Origin: Herbiconiux sp. SALV-R1
GTDB lineage: Bacteria > Actinomycetota > Actinomycetes > Actinomycetales > Microbacteriaceae
Direction of reading: 5' to 3'
Length of the DNA stretch: 64,000 nt
Assembly: GCF_013113715.1 (NCBI RefSeq)
Contig: NZ_CP053344.1
Location: forward strand, 1,240,001 to 1,304,000
Part shown: piece by piece, positions 15,529 through 25,369 of the stretch
How positions within the stretch are numbered: the first letter of the stretch is position 1
How the letters are laid out: each line of letters begins with the position of its first letter
Translations under genes and position numbers: made by a program
The notes under the pieces: generated by a model
What the model was told of the DNA's origin: nothing
Databases searched by the model: none
The model's input: only the letters and a program-made list of their open reading frames with translations

Positions 15529-17067
15529 ATGGCTCGGCGTCTTCCTTCTGCTCCACCCGCCCTGCCCGGGTTCTCGCCCGTGCGGGTGCTCGGCTCGGGG
15601 GGTTTCGCCGACGTCTTCCTGTTCGAGCAGAACCTGCCGCGCCGTCAGGTGGCGGTGAAGGTGATGCTGCCCGAGGTGGTGAACGAGCAGGTCAGGCGGA
15701 TGTTCCGGGTCGAGGCCGATCTGATGGCGGCGCTCAGCGCGCATCCGTCGATCCTCACGGTGTACCAGGCCGGCGTCTCCTCCGACGGGCGGCCGTACCT
15801 GGTGATGGAGCTGTGCAGCTCGTCGCTCGGCCAGCGCTACCGCAGCGACCCGCTTCCGGTCGCCGAGGTGCTGCGCATCGGGGTGAAGATCGCGGGCGCG
15901 CTGCAGACGGCGCACCAGCAGGGCATCCTGCACCGCGACGTGAAGCCCTCGAACATCCTGCTCACGGCCTACGGCGCGCCGGTGCTCTCCGACTTCGGCA
16001 TCTCGTCGGGTGCGCGGGGCGTCGCGCCGGCGGATGCGGTGGGCCTGTCCATCCCGTGGTCGGCACCCGAGGTGGTGACGGAGGCCACCAGCGGAACCGT
16101 CGCCTCCGAGGTGTGGGCGCTCGGCGCCACGCTCTACTCGCTGCTCGCCGGTCGCTCGCCGTTCGAGGTGCCGGGCGCACCCACCGCCCCGGGGGAGCTC
16201 GCCCGCCGCATCGTCAAGTCGAGGCTGCCCGGGGTGGGGCGCGCCGACGTGCCCGCCTCGCTCGAGGAGGTGCTGGCCAGGGCCCTCTCGAAAGACCCGG
16301 CGCGCCGCCAGCAGTCGGTGCTCGAGCTGCTGCGCGAGCTGCAGGCGGTCGAGATCGAGCTCGGTCTCTCTCCGACCCCCGCGGAGGTGACGGCGGCCGA
16401 GTGGGCGACGGGCGACGTCGGCCGCGACCCTGCCGATCGCACGGTGCTGGCACCGCAAGGCGGCACGGCGGGCGCGAACGGCGTGGGCGGTGCGGATGCG
16501 TCGGCATCGCCCGGCTCGCACCACCGCGCCTCGGGCCACGACCCCGTCGTCGCACGGGGCCGAACCGGCCCCCGCCGTGCCCGCCGCAGCTCACCCACCC
16601 GCTCGGGGAGCGCATCCGTCGCCGGGTCGACGACCGGTGCCCCGGCGGGCGCGGGCGCCACACGCGCCGCCGGCTCCGCCACCTCGGGGCCGGGTGGGGG
16701 CGCTCGACGTCGTCGCCGCCCGCTCGTGCTCGCCGTCTCGGGTGGGGTGGCCGTGCTCGTGCTGGCGGCGGTGGCCGCGGGTGTCGTCATCGCCCAGGGT
16801 CAGGGCGGCGGGGCGGCGATTCCGCGGGTGGGCGAGATCGCGGTCGAGGCGCAGGCGGGTGGCGTCCGCTTCAGCTGGGCAGACCCGGGCCTCGAGCCCG
16901 GCGACAGCTACCGGGTCACCACGGGCGACGGGCGCACCTCGCTGCAGCGCCAGCCCGAGTTCGTGGCCGCGACCGAGGGCGGCGAGCGGGTCTGCATCAG
17001 CGTGGCGGTGGTGCGCGCCGGCAAGGCCGGCGACAGCGGCGCCGAGAGATGCGCCGACTCGCCGTGA
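15529..17067 (+). CDS. Membrane Ser/Thr protein kinase with FN3-like ectodomain (Pkb2-like)
   Basis: A 512-residue PknB-type kinase. The glycine loop GSGGFADV is at residues 22-29, the ATP Lys at 44, the helix-C Glu at 62, HRDVKPSN at 135-142 and DFG at 155-157. A basic, Pro/Ser/Ala-rich linker follows from about 290 to 395. The single membrane helix is at about 401-422. The extracellular part of about 90 residues has a fibronectin-III-like pattern (VRFSWADPGLEPGDSYRVTTGDG, then VCISVAVV) with two cysteines. There are no PASTA repeats. The following surface-protein gene starts inside the kinase stop (GTGA), indicating coupled synthesis. The homologous position in PFNA clusters is pkb2. Confidence 0.93.
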   Translation: MARRLPSAPPALPGFSPVRVLGSGGFADVFLFEQNLPRRQVAVKVMLPEVVNEQVRRMFRVEADLMAALSAHPSILTVYQAGVSSDGRPYLVMELCSSSLGQRYRSDPLPVAEVLRIGVKIAGALQTAHQQGILHRDVKPSNILLTAYGAPVLSDFGISSGARGVAPADAVGLSIPWSAPEVVTEATSGTVASEVWALGATLYSLLAGRSPFEVPGAPTAPGELARRIVKSRLPGVGRADVPASLEEVLARALSKDPARRQQSVLELLRELQAVEIELGLSPTPAEVTAAEWATGDVGRDPADRTVLAPQGGTAGANGVGGADASASPGSHHRASGHDPVVARGRTGPRRARRSSPTRSGSASVAGSTTGAPAGAGATRAAGSATSGPGGGARRRRRPLVLAVSGGVAVLVLAAVAAGVVIAQGQGGGAAIPRVGEIAVEAQAGGVRFSWADPGLEPGDSYRVTTGDGRTSLQRQPEFVAATEGGERVCISVAVVRAGKAGDSGAERCADSP

Positions 17068-20000
17068 CCAGCACCACTCCGCCCCGCCGGGCGCGCCCGC
17101 GCCGCTCGACCGTGCTCACCGTCGCCGCCACAGCGGCGCTGGTGTCGCTCGTGGCGGTGGCCGCCGTGGTCTCGGACGGCTACACCGCCGAGCGCATGGA
17201 TCTCGACGACGACACCGTCTGGGTCACCAGCGAGCTGCACCAGGCGGTCGCCCGCGCCAACCCGCGGGTCGGCGAGCTCAACGCGGCGGTGCGCCTGGAT
17301 TCGAGCTCGCTCACCGTGAGTCAGTTCGGTCAGACGGTGGTGGTGTCGGAGCTCGGCGGCGGCGAGGCCAGGCTGCTCGACACCGCGCGGGCCGACGTCG
17401 ACGACAGCTTCGCCCTCCCCGTCGGCGACGTGGAGGTCACGGTGGGGGAGCATGTCTCGGCGGTGCTCTCCCGCACGACGGGCGACCTGTGGGTGACGGC
17501 CACCTCCGCTCTCGCGGCCTTCGACCCCGCGGTGGCGCCCGACCTCACGCTCGGCGCGGGCGGCGACGCCGTGCTGGCCCCCGACGGCACGGTGTTCGCC
17601 GTCTCGCCGGCGAGCTCGACGGTGTTCACCCTTCCTGCCGCGGCCGCCCTCGGCGACGCCGCTGCCGCGCCGGAGACCGACGTCGTCGAGCTGCGCGCCG
17701 GCGCCGACGCGGCGATCTCGTCGGTCGGCGACACCTGGGTGGTGCTCGACCGAGACGGCGGGCGCCTCCTCACGGCCGACCGCGCGCTGCCGGTCGACCT
17801 CGGCCCGGCGACCACCGCAGACGACGACCCGGATGCACGGGGCTCTGTTCTGCAGACCCCTTCGGCGGCGGCACCCTCGGCACCACAGGCTGCACTCGTC
17901 GCCACCGCGGCCGCCCTGATCGAGGTGCCCCTCGACGGCGCCGCGCCCCGCACGGTGTCGGCCGGCCACGACGGCACCGCAGCCCCTCCCGCGCGGATCG
18001 GCTCGTGCTGGTACGCCGCCTGGGCCGACGGCTCCACCTGGAGCCGATGCGGCGACGCCGACCCCCGGGTGGGCGCCCTCGACGGCATGACCGGCTCCGC
18101 GAAGCCGGTGTTCCGCACCAACGGCACGGGAGCCGTGGTGCTGAGCGACGCGGTGACCGGGCGGTCGTGGGACGTCGCCGGGCAGGGCGGCGTGATCGAC
18201 GACTGGTCGGCGCTGCTCCCCGACACCGCCGCGGGCGCCGACACCGAGACGGCCGTCACCGACGAGACGCCCGAGCTCGACCCGGTGCAGCGGCCGCCGG
18301 TCGCGGTCGACGACGAGCTCGGCGCGAGGCCGGGCCGCTCGACGCTGCTGCCGGTGCTGCTGAACGACTACGACCCCAACGACGACGTGATCGTCATCGA
18401 CTCCGTGGAGGTGCCCGACGGGGTCGACTGGCGCGTCGACGTCGTCTCCGACGGGCAGCAGCTGCAGCTCACGCTGCCCGACCAGGCGGCCGGCGGGCTC
18501 GCCTTCGGCTACACCGTCTCCGACGGCCGCGGCGGCACCTCCTCCGCGACCGTGCGGGTGACGGTGCGTGCGCCCGGCGAGAACTCGCCTCCGGTGCAGA
18601 GCGTGCGGCCAGCCCTCGAGGTCGGGCTCGGTGGCCGGGCCGAGGTCGACGTGAGGAGCGACTGGTTCGACCCCGATGGCGACGCCTTCTACCTGCTCTC
18701 GGCGGGAACGGCGGCCCCCGACACGGTGTCGTTCACCCCGGAGGGCCGCATCACCTTCGCCGACTCGGGCCAGAGCACGGGCGACAAGGAGATCGTGGTC
18801 ACGGTGAGCGACGGGTCGGCCTCGACCACCGGAACCCTCGCCGTGCGCAGCGCCCCTCCCGAGGAGGCGCCCCTCGCGGTCGACGGCTGGGTGGCGCAGG
18901 TGCGGGTGGGCGAGGAGGTCGTGCTCTCCCCGCTCGACCACGTCACCGGGGGCGGCCCGCAGCTGCGGCTGGCCAACGTGCCGGCGCAGGAGGGGCTCAC
19001 TCTCGACGCCGACTACTCGGGTGGCACCGTGCGGCTCACCGCGCTCGCCGCGGGTTCGCACCTCGTCGAGGTGGCGGTGAGCGACAGCGCACGCACCGCA
19101 TCCGGCGTCGTGAGGGTGATCGCGAGCGTGCCGCCCGACGCGAGCACCCGGCCCGTCACCGTGCCGCACTCCGCCTTCGCCCGGCAGGGTGAGGGCGTGC
19201 TGGTCGACGTGCTGTCGCGCGACTTCGACCCGGCGGGCGGCGTGCTCATCGTCACGGGAGCCGACGCCGGAGACGACGACGGGCTGCGCGTCGAAGTGCT
19301 CGAACAGCGGATGCTGCGGGTCACGCTCACCCGGCCGGCGGAGTCGTCGGCGGTCACGCTGTCGTACACCGTGACCAACGGTCTCGCCGAGGCGGAGGGC
19401 ACCGTGACGGTGATCGAGATCACCGACCCCGGCGTGCGTCAGCCGCCGGTCGCCGAACCCGACACCGCCTCCGTGCGGGTGGGAGACGTCGTCGACATCC
19501 CGGTGCTCGCGAACGACGTGCACCCCGACGGCGAGCCGCTGACCCTGGCGCCCCAGCTCGTGCGCGGCCCTTCCGAGTCGGCAGGCCTCCTGTTCACCTC
19601 GGGTGACCGGCTGCGCTACCTGGCGCCCACGACGCCGGGCGACTTCTCGGCCGTCTACCGGGTGGAGGCACCCGACGGGCAGTGGGCCACCGCATCCGTC
19701 ACCATCAGCGTGCGCGAGTCAGACCCCACGGCGAACGCGGCGCCCGTTCCGCGGCCGGTGACCGCGCGCGTGGTGGCGGGCGAGACCGTGCGCATCGGCA
19801 TCCCACTCGGGGGCGTCGACCCCGACGGTGACTCGGTGCAGTTCCTCGGCGTCGACGGGGCGCCGGCCAAGGGAGCCGTCACCGCCAGCGGGCCCGACTG
19901 GATCGACTTCACCGCCGGCGACTACTCCAGCGGAACCGACGAGATCGGGTACACCGTCGTCGACCGGCTGGGCGCTCGCGCGACCGGAACCGTGCGGGTG

Positions 20001-23000
20001 GGCATCGCGCCGCGCGTCGAGGGTGCGCGGAACCCGGTCGCGACCACCGACGAGGTGACGGTGAGGCCGGGCCGCACCGTGCTCGTGCGGGTGCTCGACA
20101 ACGACTCCGACCCCGACGGCGGGGCCCTCAGCGTCACCTCCGTCACCCCGCAGCAGCCCTCCGACGACGCGGCAGCCGATGCCGACGAAAAAGCGGCGAC
20201 CGTGGTCGACGACCTCGTCTCGATCGTGGCCCCCAAGCAGCCGGGGAGGTACGGATACCTCTACGAGATCGCGAACGAGCGCGGCGGAACCGCGTCGGGC
20301 TTCGTCACGCTCGAGGTGAGCGATGACGCCCCGCTGTCGCGCCCGGTGGTGAGCGACACCGTGGTGCCGCTCGCCGACATCCTCGACAGCGACTCGGTCG
20401 ACGTCGACGTGCTCTCGCGGGTGTTCTTCGCCGAGGGCTCCGCCCGACAGCTGTGGCTGACGGTGCTGCCGTCGTTCTCGGGCGTGGCGCGGGTGGTCAA
20501 CGGCAGGGTGCGGGTGCAGGTGCAGCAGGAGCAGCAGATCATCCCGTTCACGGTCGCCCACCCCGACGACCCGAACCTGCGCTCGTCGGGGTTCATCTGG
20601 GTTCCCGGTCTCGCCGACGCCCTGCCCCAGCTGCGGCCCGGCGCGCCGAAGCTCACGGTGCGCTCGGGGTCGGAGCTGCACATCGACCTCGACGAGCAGG
20701 TGGTGGTCGTGGGCGGCGGCCGGCCCGTGGTCGCCGACCCCAGCACCGTGCGCGCCAGCCACGGCGACGGCGGGCAGCTGGTCGTCGACGAGCACACCCT
20801 CGCCTTCCGCAGCGAGGAGGGGTACTTCGGGCCCGCCTCGGTGTCGTTCCAGGTCGCCGACGGCACCGGCGCCGACGCCAGGCGAGCGACCCTGGTGCTG
20901 CCCGTCACCGTCACCCCCCGCACCGACCAGCCCCCGGTGCTGAACGGCGCCTCACTCGAACTGGAGCCCGGCCAGCGCCGCACCCTCGACCTCACCAGAC
21001 TCACCACGGTGCCGGGCGGCAGATCGGGCGCGCTCGGCTTCGCGCTGCTCGACCCGCGGCCGACCGGGTTCCGCGCGGTGCTCGTCGGCTCGTCGCTCAC
21101 GATCGAGGTGCCCGACACCGCTGTGCGGGGGAGCGCCGGCGCCCTCACGGTGGGGGTCTCGAGCGACGGCACGGCGGGCCGGGCGGGGCGCATCGACGTG
21201 AGCGTGGTGTCGTCGACCCGGCCGCTCGCCGTCCCCGGCACCGACACGGTCGACGTGCGTCGTGGCACGACGGCCTCGGTCGACGTGCTCTCCGACGACC
21301 AGGCGACGAACCCCTTCCCCGAGACCCCGCTGCGCGTGGTCGCCGTGCGGGGCGCCGACGCGGCGAGTCTGCCGGCGGGGTTGAGCATCCGGCCGAGCGC
21401 CGACCGCTCGCAGCTGCAGGTCACCGCGGCCGCCGACGCCGCCCCGGGCGACGTCACCGTGCAGTACCAGGTGGCCGACGCCACCGGCGACCCCGAACGG
21501 GCGGTGTGGGGCCGTGTGCGCATCCGGCTGCTCGACCGCCCCGACCCGGTGCGGCAGCTCGCCGTCACCGGCTTCGGCGACCGCACGATCGCCCTGTCGT
21601 TCTCTCCCGGCCCCGCGAACAACGCGCCCGTCACCGGTTTCGACGTCACGGCGCGCAGCACGGCGGGCGCTTCCGTCACCACGAGGTGCACCGGTACCTC
21701 CTGTGTGGTCGGCACGCCGGCGAACGGGCCCGAGAACGCGGTGACCCTGAGCGTCGTCGCCCGCAACGCGGTGGGCGCCTCCGACGCCGCGGTCTACGCG
21801 GTGCCCGTGTGGTCCGACGTGCTGCCCGCGGCCCCGGCCGGGCTCACCGCGCACCCGCTCGACGGCGGACTCGAGCTGAGCTGGGCCGCCTCGACGGTGC
21901 AGGCCGGCGGGTCGGCGGTGCGGCAGTACGACGTGACGGTCGACGGCCGCCTCGTGCAGACGCTCGACGCGGCGGGTGCGGGCTGCGACGGCGCCGGATG
22001 CGTCACCCGCGTCACCGGGCTCGCCAACGGCTCCTCCGCCTCGGTGAGCGTCACCGCGCGCAACGGGGCCCTGCCGGCGCTCGCGGTGTGGGCGTCCTCG
22101 ACGGTCACCGGCACGCCGTACGGGCCGCCGCTCGCCTCGGTCGTGAACGCCGCGGTCGACCCGGCAGCTGCCCTCGGGTCGGTCACGCTCAGCTGGGCCG
22201 AGTTCCCCTCGAACGGCGACGCCGTCGCCGGATACTACGCCCAGCTCCTCGCGCCGGGGAGCAGCTCCGCGCCCACGGGGGCCCAGGCGTGCACGGTGAC
22301 GGCGCCCGCGCCAGGATCGGTGGTCGCCCCTCAGACCGGGGGAGCGGTGCTGGCCCAGCAGAGCCTCGACAGCGGGGCGCGCAGCGCGGTCTTCAGCGGC
22401 CTCGGCGAGATCGACACCGGGTACTCCTTCGTGGTGTGGGGGTACAACGCTGCAGGATGCACGGCGTCGGCGATCGCCACGGCCGTCGCCACCCCGAGCC
22501 CCGGCCGGGTCGACGCGGCGGCGGTGTCGATGGAGATGGCCGACTCGGGCGACACCGTCGACGTGAGGGTGCTGAGCGCTCCCGCGCCCGGCCCGCTCGC
22601 CGACCCGCGCTACCGCGTGCAGCGCGTCGACGCCGGGGGCGCGCCGCTCGGGCGGCCGGTCGCCTTCACGCTCGGCGGCTTCCCCCGCCAGCTCACCGGG
22701 GGCGACTTTGGCGAGAACTACCGCTTCGTCATCACCGCGTGCAGCACCTGGGGCGGCACGGAGGTGTGCGGCCCCGCCTCCGAGCCGGTGACCGCGCCGG
22801 GGCCCTCGCTCACTTTCGACTTCGGTGTCGAGCCGGTCTACTCGGGCGGAGTGTGGAGCTGGCCCAACGGGCCGGCCAACGGGGCGATCGTCGCCCGGTA
22901 CTTCTGCGGGGGGCCCGGCGCGCCGCCTGCCCAGAGCGAGACGGCGGGAACCGCGACCGCCACCTCCTGCACCCCGGCCGCACCCGCGCCCGCGGTGGGG

Positions 23001-23054
23001 GACGCGTGGCTGCTGGTGGCGATCGGTGACCACGAGCGTGTGTACTTCGGCTAG
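17064..23054 (+). CDS. Giant membrane-anchored surface protein with tandem Ig-like and FN3 domains (Fn3-like of PFNA cluster)
   Basis: A 1996-residue protein anchored by an N-terminal helix (residues 16-37 after a basic stretch), with the rest outside the cell. Residues 45-400 look like a beta-propeller-type repeat region. From about 410 to 1480 there are roughly eleven Ig/cadherin-like repeats of 95-105 residues, several with the motif VLxNDxDPDG that resembles calcium-binding loops. From about 1490 onward there are four or five fibronectin-III-like units (for example GGLELSWAAS, GSVTLSWAEF) containing cysteine pairs. No sortase motif is present. The GTG at 17064 overlaps the kinase stop; an ATG at 17049 is an alternative. 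Role inferred: extracellular sensing, adhesion or scaffold working with the kinase. Confidence 0.9.
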   Translation: MTSTTPPRRARPRRSTVLTVAATAALVSLVAVAAVVSDGYTAERMDLDDDTVWVTSELHQAVARANPRVGELNAAVRLDSSSLTVSQFGQTVVVSELGGGEARLLDTARADVDDSFALPVGDVEVTVGEHVSAVLSRTTGDLWVTATSALAAFDPAVAPDLTLGAGGDAVLAPDGTVFAVSPASSTVFTLPAAAALGDAAAAPETDVVELRAGADAAISSVGDTWVVLDRDGGRLLTADRALPVDLGPATTADDDPDARGSVLQTPSAAAPSAPQAALVATAAALIEVPLDGAAPRTVSAGHDGTAAPPARIGSCWYAAWADGSTWSRCGDADPRVGALDGMTGSAKPVFRTNGTGAVVLSDAVTGRSWDVAGQGGVIDDWSALLPDTAAGADTETAVTDETPELDPVQRPPVAVDDELGARPGRSTLLPVLLNDYDPNDDVIVIDSVEVPDGVDWRVDVVSDGQQLQLTLPDQAAGGLAFGYTVSDGRGGTSSATVRVTVRAPGENSPPVQSVRPALEVGLGGRAEVDVRSDWFDPDGDAFYLLSAGTAAPDTVSFTPEGRITFADSGQSTGDKEIVVTVSDGSASTTGTLAVRSAPPEEAPLAVDGWVAQVRVGEEVVLSPLDHVTGGGPQLRLANVPAQEGLTLDADYSGGTVRLTALAAGSHLVEVAVSDSARTASGVVRVIASVPPDASTRPVTVPHSAFARQGEGVLVDVLSRDFDPAGGVLIVTGADAGDDDGLRVEVLEQRMLRVTLTRPAESSAVTLSYTVTNGLAEAEGTVTVIEITDPGVRQPPVAEPDTASVRVGDVVDIPVLANDVHPDGEPLTLAPQLVRGPSESAGLLFTSGDRLRYLAPTTPGDFSAVYRVEAPDGQWATASVTISVRESDPTANAAPVPRPVTARVVAGETVRIGIPLGGVDPDGDSVQFLGVDGAPAKGAVTASGPDWIDFTAGDYSSGTDEIGYTVVDRLGARATGTVRVGIAPRVEGARNPVATTDEVTVRPGRTVLVRVLDNDSDPDGGALSVTSVTPQQPSDDAAADADEKAATVVDDLVSIVAPKQPGRYGYLYEIANERGGTASGFVTLEVSDDAPLSRPVVSDTVVPLADILDSDSVDVDVLSRVFFAEGSARQLWLTVLPSFSGVARVVNGRVRVQVQQEQQIIPFTVAHPDDPNLRSSGFIWVPGLADALPQLRPGAPKLTVRSGSELHIDLDEQVVVVGGGRPVVADPSTVRASHGDGGQLVVDEHTLAFRSEEGYFGPASVSFQVADGTGADARRATLVLPVTVTPRTDQPPVLNGASLELEPGQRRTLDLTRLTTVPGGRSGALGFALLDPRPTGFRAVLVGSSLTIEVPDTAVRGSAGALTVGVSSDGTAGRAGRIDVSVVSSTRPLAVPGTDTVDVRRGTTASVDVLSDDQATNPFPETPLRVVAVRGADAASLPAGLSIRPSADRSQLQVTAAADAAPGDVTVQYQVADATGDPERAVWGRVRIRLLDRPDPVRQLAVTGFGDRTIALSFSPGPANNAPVTGFDVTARSTAGASVTTRCTGTSCVVGTPANGPENAVTLSVVARNAVGASDAAVYAVPVWSDVLPAAPAGLTAHPLDGGLELSWAASTVQAGGSAVRQYDVTVDGRLVQTLDAAGAGCDGAGCVTRVTGLANGSSASVSVTARNGALPALAVWASSTVTGTPYGPPLASVVNAAVDPAAALGSVTLSWAEFPSNGDAVAGYYAQLLAPGSSSAPTGAQACTVTAPAPGSVVAPQTGGAVLAQQSLDSGARSAVFSGLGEIDTGYSFVVWGYNAAGCTASAIATAVATPSPGRVDAAAVSMEMADSGDTVDVRVLSAPAPGPLADPRYRVQRVDAGGAPLGRPVAFTLGGFPRQLTGGDFGENYRFVITACSTWGGTEVCGPASEPVTAPGPSLTFDFGVEPVYSGGVWSWPNGPANGAIVARYFCGGPGAPPAQSETAGTATATSCTPAAPAPAVGDAWLLVAIGDHERVYFG

Positions 23055-23069
23055 GAGAGAGGCCCACCC

Positions 23070-24041
23070 ATGACCATGACAGCCGACCAGGCGACCCGCT
23101 TCGCCGACGTCTTCGACCGGCTCGCGGCGAACGTCGAGCGCGCCCTGCAGGGCAAGTCGCCGGTGGTGCGGCTGGCCCTCGTGGCCATGCTGAGCGAGGG
23201 GCACCTGCTGCTCGAAGACGCTCCCGGCACGGGCAAGACCTCGCTGGCGCGCGCCCTCGCCGAGAGTGTGCGGGGAACCAGCAGCCGCATCCAATTCACC
23301 CCCGATCTGCTGCCCGGCGACATCACGGGCGTGAGCGTGTTCGACCAGGCCTCGGGGCGCTTCGTGTTCCACCCGGGAGCGGTATTCGCGAACGTCGTGC
23401 TGGCCGACGAGATCAACCGGGCGAGCCCCAAGACCCAGGCGGCGCTGCTCGAGGTGATGGAGGAGGGGCGGGTCACCGTCGACGGCTCCTCGCACGACGC
23501 CGGCGAACCGTTCATGGTGATCGCCACCCAGAACCCGATCGAGCAGGCGGGCACCTACCGGCTGCCCGAGGCCCAGCTCGACCGCTTCCTCATCAAGACC
23601 TCGATCGGGTACCCCGACCACGCGACGACCCTGCGCATCCTCGAAGGTGCGACGGAGCGGCCGCACGGTGAGCGGCTGCCCGCGATCATCACCGCCGAGG
23701 GGGTGACCGTGCTGGCGGCCGAGGCCCGCTCTGTGCACGTCGACGCGGTGGTGAACGACTACGTCGCCAGGCTCGTGCAGGCGACCCGCGACGCCGAGGA
23801 GACGCGGCTCGGGGCGAGCGTGCGCGCCGCCCTCGCGCTCGTGCGGGCGTCGAAGACCCGCGCGGCGTCGCTCGGCCGGCACTTCGTGATCCCCGACGAC
23901 GTGAAGGCGCTCGTCGTTCCCGTGCTGGCGCACCGCCTCGTGCTCGATCCCGAGGCGGAGTTCGACGGCGTGACCGCCGAGGGCGTGGTGTCGCAGCTGC
24001 TGCTCGAGGTGCCCCCGCCCGGAGACGTCACGGCCCGATGA
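23070..24041 (+). CDS. MoxR-family AAA+ ATPase
   Basis: A 323-residue AAA+ ATPase of the MoxR branch. Walker A is LLEDAPGTGKTSLARALA near residue 47, and LLPGDITGVSVFD follows. Walker B is VVLADEINRASPKTQAALLEVMEEG near residue 109. Sensor 1 is FMVIATQNPIEQAGTYRLPEAQLDRF, and sensor 2 lies in the AAA lid. MoxR proteins act as chaperone-like ATPases and are nearly always encoded next to a DUF58 protein, as here (ATGA overlap). The ATG at 23070 has a strong AGGAGAGAGG Shine-Dalgarno sequence. It corresponds to the AAA ATPase of PFNA clusters and probably remodels one of the neighbouring membrane proteins. Confidence 0.94.
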   Translation: MTMTADQATRFADVFDRLAANVERALQGKSPVVRLALVAMLSEGHLLLEDAPGTGKTSLARALAESVRGTSSRIQFTPDLLPGDITGVSVFDQASGRFVFHPGAVFANVVLADEINRASPKTQAALLEVMEEGRVTVDGSSHDAGEPFMVIATQNPIEQAGTYRLPEAQLDRFLIKTSIGYPDHATTLRILEGATERPHGERLPAIITAEGVTVLAAEARSVHVDAVVNDYVARLVQATRDAEETRLGASVRAALALVRASKTRAASLGRHFVIPDDVKALVVPVLAHRLVLDPEAEFDGVTAEGVVSQLLLEVPPPGDVTAR

Positions 24042-25369
24042 CGGAGTCATCGGTGGACCGTGCTGCGCCGGGGGCCGAGGTGGCTCCCGCGGGGGGCGCG
24101 CCTCCCCGAACCACGTCGATCTCGGTCGACGCGGCCGGCGTCGCGGTGCTCGTGATGGCGGCCGGGGGTCTCGCGGCCGGACTGCTGCTCGGGTGGACCG
24201 AGCTGCTCGTGATCGGCGTCGTGGCCGGGCTGGTCGCACTGGGTGCCGCGGCATTCCTCCTCGGTCGCTCCGAGCTCGAGGTCTCGGTCGCGGTGCTCGA
24301 GGGTCGCGTGGTCGCCGGCACCCCGGCCACCGCCCTCGTGCGGGTGCGCAACGTCTCGCGGCGCGCACGGCGGCCGGGTGTCGCCGAGGTCGCCCTCGGC
24401 GCACGGGTGCAGAGCGTCGCCGTTCCGCGGCTCGCCGCGGGCGAGCAGGCCGAGCTGCGGGTGGCGCTGCCCGCCGCGCGGCGGGGCGTGCTCGTGGTCG
24501 GGCCGGTGACGGTGGTGCGGCGCGACCCGCTCGGGCTCGCCCGCCGCGAGATCGTGCGGTCGGAGACCACCAGCCTGTACGTGCATCCGGCGACCGTCGA
24601 CCTGCCCGTCGAGGCGCCCGGGCTGCTGCGCGACCTGGAGGGCGTGGCCACCGGCGACCCGGCCGACAGCGACATGTCGTTCCAGGCGTTGCGCGCCTAC
24701 CTGCCGGGAGACGACCGTCGGCACATCCACTGGAAGAGCACCGCGAAGACGGGCGCCTTCCTGGTGCGGCAGTTCGAGCAGACCCGGCGCAGCCACGTCA
24801 TCGTGCTGCAGTCGACGAGCCCCGTCGACTACGACTCCCCGGAGGAGTTCGAGCTCGGCGTGAGCGTCGCCGCCTCGATCGCCGCCCGCCTGCTGCGCGA
24901 CCGCACCGCCGTCTCCGTCTACGCCGGGCACCCCGGGCTCTCCGGTCACTCCGGTCAGCGCGTCGGCCGGTCGCCCGATGTCGCCGGCGCCTCGCGCGCC
25001 GGCGCGACGACGAGCCGCGCGGCCCAGCGCACGAACGGCCTCCTCCGCTCCCACGCCCGCATCCCCCTCCTCGACGATCTGAGCGGCGTGCAGCCGGAGC
25101 CCGGCACCGCGGGGGTGGTGACGGCGGCACGACGCGTGGCGGAGACCGTCGGCGACGTCTCGTCGCTCTTCCTCGTGGCGGGCAGCACGGTGACGGCCCG
25201 GCAGTGGCGGGCCGCCGCCGCCCACCTGCCGCGCGGCGTCGAGGTCGTTGCCGTCGTCGCCCGACCGGAGTCGACCCCCACGCTGGTGCGCATCGACTCC
25301 GTGCGCATCACCCGCATCGGCTACCTCGACGACCTCGGGCGCGCCCTCGGCAGAGCGGCGGGGCTGTGA
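24038..25369 (+). CDS. DUF58 domain-containing membrane protein
   Basis: A 443-residue protein with two adjacent membrane helices near the N-terminus (about residues 33-70) and a cytosolic or peripheral DUF58 region. The DUF58 hallmark LRAYLPGDDRRHIHWKSTAKTG is at about residue 221, followed by LVRQFEQTRR. The C-terminal half resembles a von Willebrand-type fold without a clear MIDAS motif. DUF58 proteins pair with MoxR ATPases and are thought to be their clients or adaptors. The gene overlaps moxR by ATGA and the next gene by TGATG, so all three are likely made together. Confidence 0.9.
   Translation: MTESSVDRAAPGAEVAPAGGAPPRTTSISVDAAGVAVLVMAAGGLAAGLLLGWTELLVIGVVAGLVALGAAAFLLGRSELEVSVAVLEGRVVAGTPATALVRVRNVSRRARRPGVAEVALGARVQSVAVPRLAAGEQAELRVALPAARRGVLVVGPVTVVRRDPLGLARREIVRSETTSLYVHPATVDLPVEAPGLLRDLEGVATGDPADSDMSFQALRAYLPGDDRRHIHWKSTAKTGAFLVRQFEQTRRSHVIVLQSTSPVDYDSPEEFELGVSVAASIAARLLRDRTAVSVYAGHPGLSGHSGQRVGRSPDVAGASRAGATTSRAAQRTNGLLRSHARIPLLDDLSGVQPEPGTAGVVTAARRVAETVGDVSSLFLVAGSTVTARQWRAAAAHLPRGVEVVAVVARPESTPTLVRIDSVRITRIGYLDDLGRALGRAAGL

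Noticed and set aside
15813-17048. In-frame upstream extension of the giant surface-protein gene through the kinase gene
   Set aside because: The extension is out-of-frame kinase DNA with Arg-rich nonsense; the signal anchor begins only after 17064.
17064-23054. Sortase-anchored surface protein
   Set aside because: No LPXTG-like motif, C-terminal hydrophobic helix or basic tail; the chain ends in a plain FN3-like unit.
20952-24404. An 1150-residue open frame on the minus strand opposite the giant Ig/FN3 gene
   Set aside because: It is Arg/Gly/His-rich with no domain and mirrors the high-GC third-codon pattern of the plus-strand gene; a shadow frame.
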